Shown here in pieces: positions 27,946-36,241 of a DNA stretch of 64,000 nt (the stretch's first letter is position 1; the number at the start of each line of letters is the position of its first letter). Source of the stretch: Phormidium tenue FACHB-1050 (lineage in GTDB: Bacteria; Cyanobacteriota; Cyanobacteriia; Pseudanabaenales; Pseudanabaenaceae); the NCBI RefSeq assembly GCF_014696925.1, contig NZ_JACJQY010000005.1, positions 149,717-213,716 of the forward strand, written 5' to 3'. The notes beneath the pieces were generated by a model. That model saw only the letters and a program-made list of their open reading frames with translations. It was not told the DNA's origin and searched no databases. The translations under genes were made by a program, and so were the position numbers.

Positions 27946-28883
27946 GGGTGAGTGGGACTTGCAACCATAATCCCGATCGCATGATCAACCCCTTCAACGT
28001 AACGCTGTAAATCGGGAGAAACTTTGACTTTTCCTGATGGTGACGCATGGATCAGTCCTATCCCATTGCTAGTAGGATAAACAAAACCTGTATGCGTAGT
28101 ATCCAGCCCTTGAATATCCGTCGTCACAGCAATAATGTCACCCGCTTTGAGTAATGGATAGATAGAACGAATTTTGGAGCTAGGAATATATTGTAGTGGA
28201 TGCGATCTCGTCTCTAATGCGATCTGCTTTTCCATTACTAAAATGCATTGACGATTGGCTTCATTATTCTTTAGACGTGGATACTTTTGCCAATTACTGC
28301 TCATAAAGTTCAGAGTCTTATGGAGAGGAATCCCTCCTAATTCAGCAGTGCGATCGCGCACAATATTCCTTTTTTGATTGTCGCGTATCCATGCTGAGAA
28401 ATAATGTAAACGACTGCAATAACCATCTAGTTTGCCATCTGTATATCGAACTGTTTGAACATTCCTCACAAAATTCTCATAACTTGAATTTGGAGAAAGT
28501 AAATTGCGTGAAAATGCTAAAACCGTTTCCACAAAAAGCACACAGTCGAATTCTATAAGTGAGATAAATAGTTTTTCAGCATCGCCTTGATCTAACAAAC
28601 CTTCGCGATAGGTTGCACCTAGAAATTTGGCAGAAACAGTTTGCAGAACTTTGTCTATAGGTAATTGGGATAACTGGCGATCACCTAAGGACTGCATCAA
28701 TCGCTGATATTCTAATTTCTGAGTGGCAATATTTGCAGTGGATCGCTTTTGAGGCTCAGTAATTTGCTTAGATATCAGTCTAGGTTTATCTTGCTGATGC
28801 TGAATACAATTATTGATGGGGAACCCTATAAATATGTTGCCTAGTAAGGAACACATAAAAAATAGATTTTCAATTTCTTGCAT
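27942..28883 (-). CDS. DUF1460 protein, N-acetylmuramoyl-L-alanine amidase-like
   Basis: 313 aa. A signal-like hydrophobic start (about 5-25) suggests export. The catalytic region has FDCVLFVETVLAFSRN (about 135-150; Cys nucleophile in DC) and DTTHTGFVYP (about 265-274; catalytic His), the NlpC/P60-like arrangement of this family, which cleaves cell-wall peptides. The last residues SPTHP and stop come from a dispersed repeat. Confidence 0.7.
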   Translation of the reverse strand: MQEIENLFFMCSLLGNIFIGFPINNCIQHQQDKPRLISKQITEPQKRSTANIATQKLEYQRLMQSLGDRQLSQLPIDKVLQTVSAKFLGATYREGLLDQGDAEKLFISLIEFDCVLFVETVLAFSRNLLSPNSSYENFVRNVQTVRYTDGKLDGYCSRLHYFSAWIRDNQKRNIVRDRTAELGGIPLHKTLNFMSSNWQKYPRLKNNEANRQCILVMEKQIALETRSHPLQYIPSSKIRSIYPLLKAGDIIAVTTDIQGLDTTHTGFVYPTSNGIGLIHASPSGKVKVSPDLQRYVEGVDHAIGIMVASPTHP

Positions 28884-28962
28884 AAACCCCGCACCTAGTC
28901 TGTAGGCTTAGCAGTATAGCAATGAACAAGCCCAAAATATAAGCTGTGCAAAGCACAGCTTA

Positions 28963-29065
28963 TATAGCAATGTAAGTTTTGCAAAAAGATGAGTGGCGGC
29001 GCTTCGCGCCGCCACTCATCTTTTTGGTTTTGATTTTTGTCCGAGCTATCTTTTACATTGCTATA
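28963..29065. repeat. Family B element, copy 2
   Basis: TIRs TATAGCAATGTAAG and CTTTTACATTGCTATA. Palindrome 28982-29026: 21-bp perfect arms (starting CAAAAAGATGAGTGG) around TTC. A separate hairpin AATATAAGCTGTGC-aaa-GCACAGCTTATAT abuts its left end (28935-28964). Confidence 0.8.
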
Positions 29066-29081
29066 TTTTGATGAAAATATT

Positions 29082-29330
29082 TTAAGTTGGAACCAGTTCC
29101 CCAGGGCGTAATTTCATCCATTTTCCCAACTCTTGTGTAAAACTCTCACAACCGACCACATCCCATTCCATTTGAATGTCTTCAGACTCAGTACGGATAT
29201 TGACATTAATCGTTGGTGAGGTTGCTTCAAAGTCTGGATGATTTGTCAAATGTGGTTGCAGATGTAGTGATTCAACAGAGTGATAGGTGGTGCAGCGATC
29301 GACATAGGTGCAATTGATGCAGATGCACAT
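29082..29330 (-). CDS. ycf34: Ycf34 family iron-sulfur protein
   Basis: 82 aa. Opens MCICINCTYVDRCTTYHSVE with the conserved cysteines, then HLTNHPDFEATSPTINVNIR and MEWDVVGC. Known: Ycf34 binds an Fe-S cluster and is needed for normal photosynthetic electron flow in Synechocystis. Monocistronic, flanked by palindromes on both sides. Confidence 0.92.
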   Translation of the reverse strand: MCICINCTYVDRCTTYHSVESLHLQPHLTNHPDFEATSPTINVNIRTESEDIQMEWDVVGCESFTQELGKWMKLRPGELVPT

Positions 29331-29363
29331 GGCAGTTATACCTAATTCATGGGGCTATCTTAA

Positions 29364-29424
29364 CAAAAAAGCCAAAAGATGAGTGGCGGCACTGCGTGCC
29401 GCCACTCATCTTTTGGCTTTTTTG
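29364..29424. repeat. 29-bp perfect palindrome upstream of ycf34
   Basis: Arms start CAAAAAAGCCAAAAGATG and meet at GGCAC-tgc-GTGCC. The stem word AAAAGATGAGTGGCGGC is also in family B copy 2. Lies in the gap 29331-29647 with a family F element. Confidence 0.7.
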
Positions 29425-29465
29425 AAAGCAATGTTTTGACAGCAATATGTTGTTTTCATCTCTGA

Positions 29466-29577
29466 CAGCGATTACCAATCCAACCACAAGAAATAATTTA
29501 AAAGGGTTGCAAAGCAACCCTTTTAAATTATTTCTTGGTTTGGGTTTGGGCGCAAATCGCTGGATGGTGCTGAAAAC
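29466..29577. repeat. Family F element, copy 2 (reverse)
   Basis: Palindrome 29487-29537, 24-bp perfect arms (starting CAAGAAATAATTTAAAAGG) around AAA. Flanks AGCGATTACCAATCCAACCA and GGTTTGGGTTTGGGCGCAAA correspond in inverse to copy 1. Confidence 0.7.
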
Positions 29578-29647
29578 AACATATCGGTTTGCTATACAAT
29601 ACCTACTAGCAGTTATAAATCCTTAATAATTTGTTGCATTAAACATT

Positions 29648-29866
29648 ATGGCTCTGAAGAAAGGCACACTCGTTCGCGCTATTCGTGAAAAATTAGAAAA
29701 TAGCCCTGAGGCAATGGCAAATGATACTCGCTGGTCTTCTTACCTATTTGAAACATGGGGAGAAGTATTGGAGTTTCGTGGTGATTATGTCCAAATTAAA
29801 TTTGGTAAAGTGCCAACCCCTGCAATCTGGCTACACAAGGATCAACTAGAAGAACAAGCTGCTTAA
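29648..29866 (+). CDS. ndhO: NAD(P)H-quinone oxidoreductase subunit O
   Basis: 72 aa, the family length. Sequence [37 protein letters not shown] and [14 protein letters not shown] match NdhO, a small peripheral subunit of the photosynthetic NDH-1 complex facing the cytoplasm. Confidence 0.93.
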   Translation: MALKKGTLVRAIREKLENSPEAMANDTRWSSYLFETWGEVLEFRGDYVQIKFGKVPTPAIWLHKDQLEEQAA

Positions 29867-29869
29867 TCA

Positions 29870-29966
29870 TTTACAGCGCTTTGCGCTCAAACCCAAAAGA
29901 TCCTTTGAGACTGTCGCTTCGCAACAGTCTCAAAGGATCTTTTGTAGTTCATTTTATCGGTAATTT
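29870..29966. repeat. Family F element, copy 3
   Basis: Left flank TACAGCGCTTTGCGCTCAAA, right flank GTAGTTCATTTTATCGGTAA. Palindrome 29894-29944, 21-bp perfect arms (starting CAAAAGATCCTTTGAG), loop containing GCTTCGC. Abuts family D copy 2. Confidence 0.75.
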
Positions 29967-30052
29967 AGCAATCCTAAATAGGTTATGAGAGTGCGCCCCG
30001 AAGGGGTGCACTCTCATAACCCTCCAAATCTTACAAATCATTTAGGATCGCT
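29967..30052. repeat. Family D element, copy 2
   Basis: TIRs AGCAATCCTAAAT and ATTTAGGATCGCT (one mismatch). Inner palindrome GTTATGAGAGTGC...GCACTCTCATAAC with core CCCC-gaa-GGGG. It lies between ndhO and surE. Confidence 0.7.
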
Positions 30053-30079
30053 ATTGCTGTAAGAATATATTTAAAAAAC

Positions 30080-30775
30080 ATGACAATTATTTTGACCAAT
30101 GACGATGGCATTGATGCTGAAGGGATTTGGTCTTTGCAGCAAGCTACAGAACTGGTATTTGGAACTAAAGGGGCGATCGCTGCACCAATCCGAGAATATT
30201 CAGGATGCGGACATCAAGTCACTACCCATGCACCGATCGCAATTTCTCAACGTGACGAACATGCCTATGCCATTGATGGTTCTCCTGCGGACTGTGTAAG
30301 GGTGGCGATCGCGCATTTGTACAGCGATGTGAAACTGGTACTATCGGGCATCAATCATGGCGGTAATATGGGCGTGGATGTCTATATGTCGGGGACAGTA
30401 GCAGCAGTGCGCGAAGCAGCTTTTCATAATGTTCCTGCGATCGCTATTTCCCATTATCGCGATCGGCGCAGAGAGTTTGACTGGAATTGGGCAGCCGAGA
30501 CTTCTGCTAGGGTAATTAAGCAACTGTTAGAAATTCAACTTCCACCGCAGTCCTATTGGAATGTGAATTTGCCGCATTTAGAAGTTGAAGATTTGGGCAA
30601 GAGTCCTGAGATTGTATTTTGCGAAAAGTCGAGTCAGCCATTGCCATTGGGGTTTAAAGTCGATGGCGATCGCGTAACTTATGCAGGTCGTTACAATCTT
30701 CGCGATCGCGCTCCCAATACCGATGTTGATGTCTGCTTCTCTGGCAAAATTTCTGTCACCCAAATGGGTGTTTAG
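30080..30775 (+). CDS. surE: 5'-nucleotidase SurE
   Basis: 231 aa. Metal-dependent nucleoside 5'-monophosphate phosphatase linked to stress survival. Signatures: ILTNDDGIDAEG (about 4-15), GHQVTTH, DGSPADCVR (about 70-78), SGINHGGNMG (about 92-101) and SGTVAAVREA. Its stop lies within a terminator palindrome. Confidence 0.93.
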   Translation: MTIILTNDDGIDAEGIWSLQQATELVFGTKGAIAAPIREYSGCGHQVTTHAPIAISQRDEHAYAIDGSPADCVRVAIAHLYSDVKLVLSGINHGGNMGVDVYMSGTVAAVREAAFHNVPAIAISHYRDRRREFDWNWAAETSARVIKQLLEIQLPPQSYWNVNLPHLEVEDLGKSPEIVFCEKSSQPLPLGFKVDGDRVTYAGRYNLRDRAPNTDVDVCFSGKISVTQMGV

Positions 30776-30814
30776 CTATGTTTCCCCGCCAAAGGAGGGG
30801 AAACATAGCTAAAC
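30770..30814. terminator. Palindrome containing the surE stop
   Basis: 18-bp arms GTTTAGCTATGTTTCCCC / GGGGAAACATAGCTAAAC, 9-base loop. The arm includes the TAG of surE. Confidence 0.65.
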
Positions 30815-30918
30815 AACTCGCTTTCTTGAAAAACGCTATATTTTATAAAACAGATAAATATGGTTATATCCCTTGTTTTAAGTTACAAATTAACAGAGTA
30901 ATTTAGATTTTCAAGAAT

Positions 30919-31128
30919 ATGAACACAAAACTTGTCGAGTCAATTATCCAGATTGTTTTGTCCTTTAACAAAGAAGAACAGGACTATTTTACAGAAAGAT
31001 TATTTCATTCCTTGTCTGAACCATCCACCCATGAATTAACACTTATGGCTCAAAATGGTAAATCTTTGGACTTTCTAGATGATGAGCCAGACTTATATAC
31101 CCTTGCAGATGGAGAGCCAGTCTCGTGA
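30919..31128 (+). CDS. Putative antitoxin of a MazF-type pair
   Basis: 69 aa. An N-terminal helix (LVESIIQIVLSFNKEEQDYF) and an acidic tail (DFLDDEPDLYTLADGEPV) fit a small antitoxin with a toxin-binding tail, though no DNA-binding fold is obvious. Its TGA overlaps the GTG of the next gene (GTGA), showing translational coupling. Assigned from context. Confidence 0.65.
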   Translation: MNTKLVESIIQIVLSFNKEEQDYFTERLFHSLSEPSTHELTLMAQNGKSLDFLDDEPDLYTLADGEPVS

Positions 31129-31463
31129 ATAAGGGAGATATCGTTTTAGTCCCATTCCCCTTTACAGATCTAAGTCAAACAAAACTGCGCCCTGCGATCG
31201 TTTTATGGGCTGATTCAAGAAATAATGATGTAACACTATGTTTCATATCTTCACAAGGTGTTGAGAATCTGAATGAAGGAGAATTTAGACTTAATCCAAC
31301 CGATGAAGAATTTCAAGGTACAGGTTTAAAAGTTGCTTCTAAGGTAAGAGTTACGAGAATTGCGACAATCGAGCGAGGGCTGATTGCCAGACGATTAGGA
31401 AAACTAGGCAATCGACAAACTCAACAGTTGAATTTAGCTTTAATTAATGCATTTAAGCTTTGA
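31125..31463 (+). CDS. PemK/MazF-family endoribonuclease toxin
   Basis: 112 aa, GTG start. Opens MNKGDIVLVPFPFTDLSQTKLRPAIVL (two parts: GDIVLVPFPFTDL, KLRPAIVL), the MazF core with the Arg-Pro loop. It then has VASKVRVTRIATIERGLI. Family members cut mRNA at short sequence motifs. The upstream 69-aa gene is the likely antitoxin. Length is normal, with no break visible. Confidence 0.8.
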   Translation: MNKGDIVLVPFPFTDLSQTKLRPAIVLWADSRNNDVTLCFISSQGVENLNEGEFRLNPTDEEFQGTGLKVASKVRVTRIATIERGLIARRLGKLGNRQTQQLNLALINAFKL

Positions 31464-31520
31464 AAATGATTTGGTAAGTTGGCTGGGTGGATAGATTTTT
31501 TGAGCGATCGCCCTTGGCGG

Positions 31521-31557
31521 AAAATGGGAAGAATCGCTAAGCGATTCTTCCCATTTT
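31521..31557. terminator. Terminator between mazF-like and rtcB genes
   Basis: 17-bp perfect arms AAAATGGGAAGAATCGC / GCGATTCTTCCCATTTT, loop TAA; convergent genes on both sides. Confidence 0.7.
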
Positions 31558-31564
31558 TCTCTAT

Positions 31565-32746
31565 TTACCCCTTAACACAGACAATCTGCTTCAAAGTCGC
31601 AACTACTTCTACTAGATCAGATTGCTGATTCATCACTTGCTCAATTGGTTTATAAGCCGCAGGAATCTCATCAATGATGCCAGTATCCTTGCGACACTCA
31701 ATGCCCTGAGTCTGCTGAATTAAGTCATCTAAAGTGAATTGATCCTTCGCCTTACTCCGCGATAGCAAACGCCCAGCCCCGTGAGAACAGGAGCAATAAC
31801 TTTCGGCATTACTTTTTCCTTTGACAATGAAAGACTTCGCTCCCATTGATCCAGGAATAATTCCGTAGTCCTCAGTTCTTGCCCTTACTGCACCTTTGCG
31901 AGTGACATAGACATGTTCTCCAAAATGAGTTTCTTTTTCTGCATAGTTATGATGACAGTTTACAGTTAGTAAAGGCTTCACAGGCTTACCGCCGCTAGCA
32001 AACTTCTCGATGATCTTCTTAAATCTTGCCATCATGACATCGCGATTGAAACGTGCATATTCCTGCGCCCATTGCAAATCTCGCCAATAAGCTGCGAATT
32101 CAGAAGTACCCGCAATAAAATAAGCAAGATCCTTATCAGGCAAAGAATTTTCCGCTAACCGTGCGAGATTTTTGGCTGTATCGATATGTCTTTGAGCCAG
32201 CATATTGCCAATATTTCGAGAACCAGAATGAAGCATCAGCCACACTTGATTATCTGTATCTATGCAAACCTCTATGAAGTGATTACCTCCACCTAGAGAA
32301 CCCATTTGCTTCATCGCTTTACCTTCCAGATGTTGAACTCCTGAATGTAATTCGCGGAATTCTCGCCATCCTTGCCAATTTAGCACTGGTTTTTCAACTT
32401 CCTTATTGTCATTAAAACCTACGGGGATTGCAGTTTCTATTTCTAAACGAATTTGCTTAAGCTTACCTTCTAGTTGTTCATAAAGAAATGGAGTCTTAAT
32501 TGCTGCCATGCCACAGCCAATGTCTACGCCTACCGCCGCAGGTACGATCGCTTCTTTAGTGGCAATCACAGAACCAACGAGAGCGCCCTTACCGAGATGT
32601 ACGTCAGGCATGAGGGCTACATGCTTAAACACAAATGGCAAGGATGCAACATTTTTTGCCATTTTGGTTTCTTCATAACCTAGATCATGATCAGCCCAAG
32701 ACAAGACAGGCTTGGGTGTTGAGATATTTAACTGTTGATAAGGCAT
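31565..32746 (-). CDS. rtcB: RtcB-type RNA ligase
   Basis: 393 aa from ATG 32746 (MPYQQLNISTPKPVL); the frame to 32791 runs through the palindrome and is rejected. GTP-dependent ligation of 2',3'-cyclic phosphate or 3'-phosphate ends to 5'-OH ends, in RNA repair. Metal and guanylylation residues are visible: DVHLGKG, GVDIGCGM (metal Cys), HSGSRNIG, NCHHNYAE, and SHGAGR, where the His of the catalytic motif sits. No RtcA or RtcR gene lies next to it. Confidence 0.93.
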   Translation of the reverse strand: MPYQQLNISTPKPVLSWADHDLGYEETKMAKNVASLPFVFKHVALMPDVHLGKGALVGSVIATKEAIVPAAVGVDIGCGMAAIKTPFLYEQLEGKLKQIRLEIETAIPVGFNDNKEVEKPVLNWQGWREFRELHSGVQHLEGKAMKQMGSLGGGNHFIEVCIDTDNQVWLMLHSGSRNIGNMLAQRHIDTAKNLARLAENSLPDKDLAYFIAGTSEFAAYWRDLQWAQEYARFNRDVMMARFKKIIEKFASGGKPVKPLLTVNCHHNYAEKETHFGEHVYVTRKGAVRARTEDYGIIPGSMGAKSFIVKGKSNAESYCSCSHGAGRLLSRSKAKDQFTLDDLIQQTQGIECRKDTGIIDEIPAAYKPIEQVMNQQSDLVEVVATLKQIVCVKG

Positions 32747-32754
32747 AGTCTTAA

Positions 32755-32788
32755 TTTCATATTGTAGTATGCATACTACAATATGAAA
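32755..32788. promoter_or_regulatory. 34-bp perfect palindrome before rtcB, candidate operator
   Basis: TTTCATATTGTAGTATG followed directly by its reverse complement, with no spacer, beginning nine bases upstream of the rtcB ATG. It contains ATGCAT at the centre. It is too AT-rich for a terminator and lies where a repressor site or leader hairpin would control rtcB. Confidence 0.6.
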
Positions 32789-32818
32789 CATAATCTCGCA
32801 ATAGCATTAATCCCAAAA

Positions 32819-32885
32819 GTTCAGGGCAGCGCAAAGCGCAGCCCTGAACAAAGAAAGAGATGTTGCTTAGCAACATCTCTTTCTT
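32819..32885. terminator. Two hairpins downstream of desA
   Basis: GTTCAGGGCAGCGC-aaa-GCGCAGCCCTGAAC (32819-32849, one mismatch) and AAGAAAGAGATGTTGC-tta-GCAACATCTCTTTCTT (32851-32885). Located between desA (leftward) and rtcB promoter. Confidence 0.6.
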
Positions 32886-32906
32886 CAGGATTAAATTTAA
32901 TGCCAA

Positions 32907-33941
32907 CTAAACTGATTTAGCATCAACTTCAGAAAAGGTTTTGTAGCATTTTTCTGCGTCATAGATATGGCAGCGATCGCCTATATCCTTCATCAATTCC
33001 CAAGAAAACTTAGTTTTGTACAGATACTGTCCCCAATTCTCATCAAGAGACTTGTGCGCTAGACGCAAGTTATACGAAGGAATACCTGTCGAAACATGGT
33101 GAGGTACATGCACATTAATATCGTGACATAGCCATTCTACCCAAGCAGGATAGTCGCAATGGACAGTTCCTGTTAGCTGATCGGTGGCAGCGTGCCATTT
33201 ATCCTTATCTTTAAACTGGATATCTGGCATCGTGTGGTGAACAATCGTGAATGTACTCATCCAAAAGTGATAAACCAACCAAGGCATCAAAAAGAAATTG
33301 ATGAATCCTAAGAAACCTGTGGTGTAAATCAAAACTGGAAAAGCGATCGCTGCAAAAGCGATAACCAAACGATAGGAAAACTTAACTTGATCACGCTGAC
33401 GCTCAGGATAAAGACTGGCATCAAAATGTAAGTTTGCCCAGTGAATAATTGAACCTATCCACCAAAATCGAGTACGGATTAGGCGATATACCCCAGAAAT
33501 CAAACCTTTACCTTCTTCATATTCTTCAACGGTGAAAGGATACCAAGCATTGTCCTCGCCCATCTTATTGGTATGTAGATGATGGTGATCATGCTTGAAG
33601 CGCCAACCGTGAAAAGGGAAAATTAATGGCAAGAAAGCAATATGTCCTACAAGATCATTAATCCAAATTTTATTGGAGAAGGAACGATGTCCGCAGTCAT
33701 GACCAATTACGAACCAGCCTGTGAGAGCCGTACCTGTAAAGATCCAAGCAAAGGGTAACAAATACCAAGGAGAAAAAGCAATGCTGGCATAACCAAGCGC
33801 GGCGGTCGTTAAGGAAAATAAAACACTCAACCAAGCTCTGAGAGGTTTTTTCTCAAAGTATTCAGAAGGGATAGTTTTAATAATGTCGCGGAGGGTCGTC
33901 TCAGGGGTAAGAGTGTGTGAGGAATTTTGTATGGCAACCAC
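32907..33941 (-). CDS. desA: Delta-12 acyl-lipid desaturase
   Basis: 344 aa, GTG start at 33941. It introduces the second double bond into membrane fatty acids and supports cold tolerance. The three histidine boxes are intact: HDCGH (about 88-92), HDHHH (about 124-128), and HVPHH (about 282-286). The flanking text [14 protein letters not shown] and [20 protein letters not shown] closely follows cyanobacterial DesA. Its start overlaps the stop of a 60-aa gene (TAGTG). Confidence 0.93.
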   Translation of the reverse strand: MVAIQNSSHTLTPETTLRDIIKTIPSEYFEKKPLRAWLSVLFSLTTAALGYASIAFSPWYLLPFAWIFTGTALTGWFVIGHDCGHRSFSNKIWINDLVGHIAFLPLIFPFHGWRFKHDHHHLHTNKMGEDNAWYPFTVEEYEEGKGLISGVYRLIRTRFWWIGSIIHWANLHFDASLYPERQRDQVKFSYRLVIAFAAIAFPVLIYTTGFLGFINFFLMPWLVYHFWMSTFTIVHHTMPDIQFKDKDKWHAATDQLTGTVHCDYPAWVEWLCHDINVHVPHHVSTGIPSYNLRLAHKSLDENWGQYLYKTKFSWELMKDIGDRCHIYDAEKCYKTFSEVDAKSV

Positions 33942-34123
33942 TACTGAGCACTCCCTACTGTGGTCAGGCGTTGACGGCTCAAGCTTTGTAATTGCTGGAA
34001 AAGAACATCGATATCAGATTGCAATTCCGCCAGTTCGGCTTGAACTTCTTCGGAATATAACTTTTTAGCGGTTACGTTCAATGTAGAAATCTCTTTTGTT
34101 AGGGCTTCAGTTTGTTTGCTCAT
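33941..34123 (-). CDS. Small coiled-coil protein coupled to desA
   Basis: 60 aa: [17 protein letters not shown], then a leucine/glutamate-rich helix. No family recognised. The TAG stop shares its G with the GTG start of desA, and its own ATG (34123) follows AAAGGAAGT, a good ribosome site. That coupling argues that it is translated and helps desA initiation, even if the peptide itself has no function. Confidence 0.55.
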   Translation of the reverse strand: MSKQTEALTKEISTLNVTAKKLYSEEVQAELAELQSDIDVLFQQLQSLSRQRLTTVGSAQ

Positions 34124-34343
34124 ACTTCCTTTAAAACGCTTTTAAAACGTCGCGGTCACACCACAAAAATATTTATGCCTCAGATTTTAGCTTATGTCAT
34201 GTGTATTTTTGTATACCCATAAACATATCTAATGAGTAATTATACGGATTAGAATTTGATTAACTGTCACTTAGCACACAGACAATGGTCTTAATCTCAT
34301 TGTTCCCTCGCCCCAAAGTTAAGACTGCAAGTTGACCTATTTA

Positions 34344-34751
34344 TTAGTATTTCGTGCCAAGAGGTGTATCAGCAAAGAGGATGGGGGCGATCGCGGCGGC
34401 TGATCCGAGCCGATCATCGGCATATTCTTCGAGGCTATAGTACTGATCCATGCGATCGCATAGTCCTTCTGGACTCAGGCTCTGAATATTATGGCTAATG
34501 ATATAGCTTTGAGCCGCAGAGCCGCGAAAGGCGGCAAAGGCTTCTTCACAATAGGCTTGCTTAGAATCTTGGGAAGCCGCCATCCAGTCAGAGCCATGCA
34601 TATTACCACTGAGAATTGGTTGACCATGGGCGGGGATCACAGGACGACGTTCGGCAGCGATCGCTTGATAGGGTGAGGTCAAAAGGGTAAGGAGCAGGAC
34701 TATAACTAAAACAAGTCTTGAAAGAACATGAAAATTAAAAATTTGAATCAT
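34344..34751 (-). CDS. Hypothetical secreted protein
   Basis: 135 aa. A signal peptide (hydrophobic 9-27, cleavage after AIAA about 33) precedes a small globular part with two Cys (AYCEEAF, GLCDRM) and GSAAAIAPILF at the end. Cysteine spacing suggests one disulfide. No family recognised; divergent from pipX. Confidence 0.6.
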   Translation of the reverse strand: MIQIFNFHVLSRLVLVIVLLLTLLTSPYQAIAAERRPVIPAHGQPILSGNMHGSDWMAASQDSKQAYCEEAFAAFRGSAAQSYIISHNIQSLSPEGLCDRMDQYYSLEEYADDRLGSAAAIAPILFADTPLGTKY

Positions 34752-34998
34752 AATTTACTCGAAGTCTAGCTAAAAAGTCGTTAAGGTTTGATAACATTTC
34801 CTGATTAATCGCACTTAACATATCAAAATAGTAAGCGTAATATTATCGAATAGGTTGTATTGTCTGATCTCTGGGGATTCTTTAGCTTCTTGATAAATCC
34901 TCCTCCCTGATTATTTCGTTAAACTCATGTTGTTTACGATACAGAAAAAATTCACCTCTCCTAGTTCATCAAATTTACTAAATTTTCTAGCCCGCCAA

Positions 34999-35268
34999 AT
35001 GTCCGAACACTATCTAAATCATCCTACTTTTGGCTTGCTATCTCGCTTATGTAGGGTAGATGAGTTTCGTAGTTTGTTTACCACTCTCTACGCACAAAGG
35101 TTGTTTTTCCTAATTACTACTGGTCCTGATGGCGTTCAATTTGAGCCTGTCTCACGAGCAGATGCCAAACTCATGGTCGAAAACCAAATGCGATCACTGC
35201 GTCGTGGTGGATCTGATACTGATCAAAAAAATCTCCAACACATATATAAGCGAACTTTTTCCCAATGA
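34999..35268 (+). CDS. pipX: PipX, NtcA coactivator and PII-interacting protein
   Basis: 89 aa from ATG 34999 (MSEHYLNHPTFGLLSRLC), the usual PipX length; the frame from 34927 adds 24 unrelated residues. Matches the PipX Tudor-like start and the C-terminal helices (LMVENQMRSLRRG, IYKRTF). It switches between NtcA (nitrogen limitation) and PII, coupling carbon/nitrogen sensing to transcription. Its TGA overlaps ispE by four bases. Confidence 0.9.
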   Translation: MSEHYLNHPTFGLLSRLCRVDEFRSLFTTLYAQRLFFLITTGPDGVQFEPVSRADAKLMVENQMRSLRRGGSDTDQKNLQHIYKRTFSQ

Positions 35269-36173
35269 CCTCGCGTATTTCTCTCAAGGCTGCGGCAAAA
35301 ATTAATCTCTATCTCGAGATCACGGGGAATCGTGCTGATGGTTACCACGATCTAGTGATGATTTTGCAGAGTATCGATCTATGCGATCGCGTTGATATTC
35401 GTAAAATCGGTACAGATGAAATTCAAATCCTTTGTACTAACCCTGAAGTACCTTGCGATCGCTCCAATCTGGCTTACAAAGCTGCTGCTTTGATGCAAAG
35501 CCTCTACCCAGAGATTGGGGGCATGGAGATTGCGATCGACAAGAAAATTCCGATGGGGGCTGGTTTAGCTGGTGGTTCAGCTAATGCCGCCGCAGTTTTT
35601 GTGGGGATTGATCGCCTTTGGGATTTGGGACTCACCCAGTCGCAGATTTGTGATTTTGCGGCTCAGTTAGGTTCTGATATTCCCTTCTGTGTTTCTGGTG
35701 GCACGGCTTTAGCCACAGGTCGTGGTGAAGTGCTTTCACCTTTGCCCGATCTCACAGATTTAGTCTTAGTAATTTGCAAGCCCCGCCAAATTGCGATCGC
35801 GACTGCATGGGCTTATCAAACTTTCCGAAAGCTGGAGTTGCTCGCCACGAGTCAAGTCAAAAATCAAAATCTCTCTAGTCAAATCGTGGCAGCAATTGCT
35901 TCTGGTGGTGAGTCTGCACCTCATAAAATTGGGCGCTTACTGTACAACGATCTCGAACGAGTAGTATTGCCTCAGTATCCTGCAATTGCTGAACTAAAAA
36001 ATAAATTGCTAGATCAAGAATGTCTTGGTGCAATGATGTCTGGTTCAGGATCAACAGTATTTGCGATTGCGCCCGATCTAGATCGTGCTCAGCAAATTGC
36101 TGAGGCTGTAAGAACCGATGACATTGATGTATGGGTAGTAAAGAGCTTAGTTAGATCAATCTTTGATGCTTGA
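35265..36173 (+). CDS. ispE: 4-diphosphocytidyl-2-C-methyl-D-erythritol kinase
   Basis: 302 aa. GHMP kinase of the MEP isoprenoid pathway, upstream of carotenoids. AAAKINLYLEITG near the N-terminus; ATP loop PMGAGLAGGSANAAA (about 96-110); GSDIPFCVSGGTAL; third motif MMSGSGSTVFAI. ATG overlaps the end of pipX. Confidence 0.94.
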   Translation: MTSRISLKAAAKINLYLEITGNRADGYHDLVMILQSIDLCDRVDIRKIGTDEIQILCTNPEVPCDRSNLAYKAAALMQSLYPEIGGMEIAIDKKIPMGAGLAGGSANAAAVFVGIDRLWDLGLTQSQICDFAAQLGSDIPFCVSGGTALATGRGEVLSPLPDLTDLVLVICKPRQIAIATAWAYQTFRKLELLATSQVKNQNLSSQIVAAIASGGESAPHKIGRLLYNDLERVVLPQYPAIAELKNKLLDQECLGAMMSGSGSTVFAIAPDLDRAQQIAEAVRTDDIDVWVVKSLVRSIFDA

Positions 36174-36195
36174 TCACAGACAAGGGGCTTAACAT

Positions 36196-36226
36196 ATTTG
36201 TGGCGCAGCTTCGCCGCGCCACAAAT
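36196..36226. terminator. Terminator between ispE and the Crp-type gene
   Basis: ATTTGTGGCGCAGC-ttc-GCCGCGCCACAAAT, one mismatch in 14-base arms; convergent genes. Confidence 0.6.
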
Positions 36227-36241
36227 AATCGGTTCTTTATT

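Noticed and set aside
32747..32791. Longer rtcB start including the palindrome
   Set aside because: RtcB proteins start near MPYQ; the extension is just the translated palindrome.
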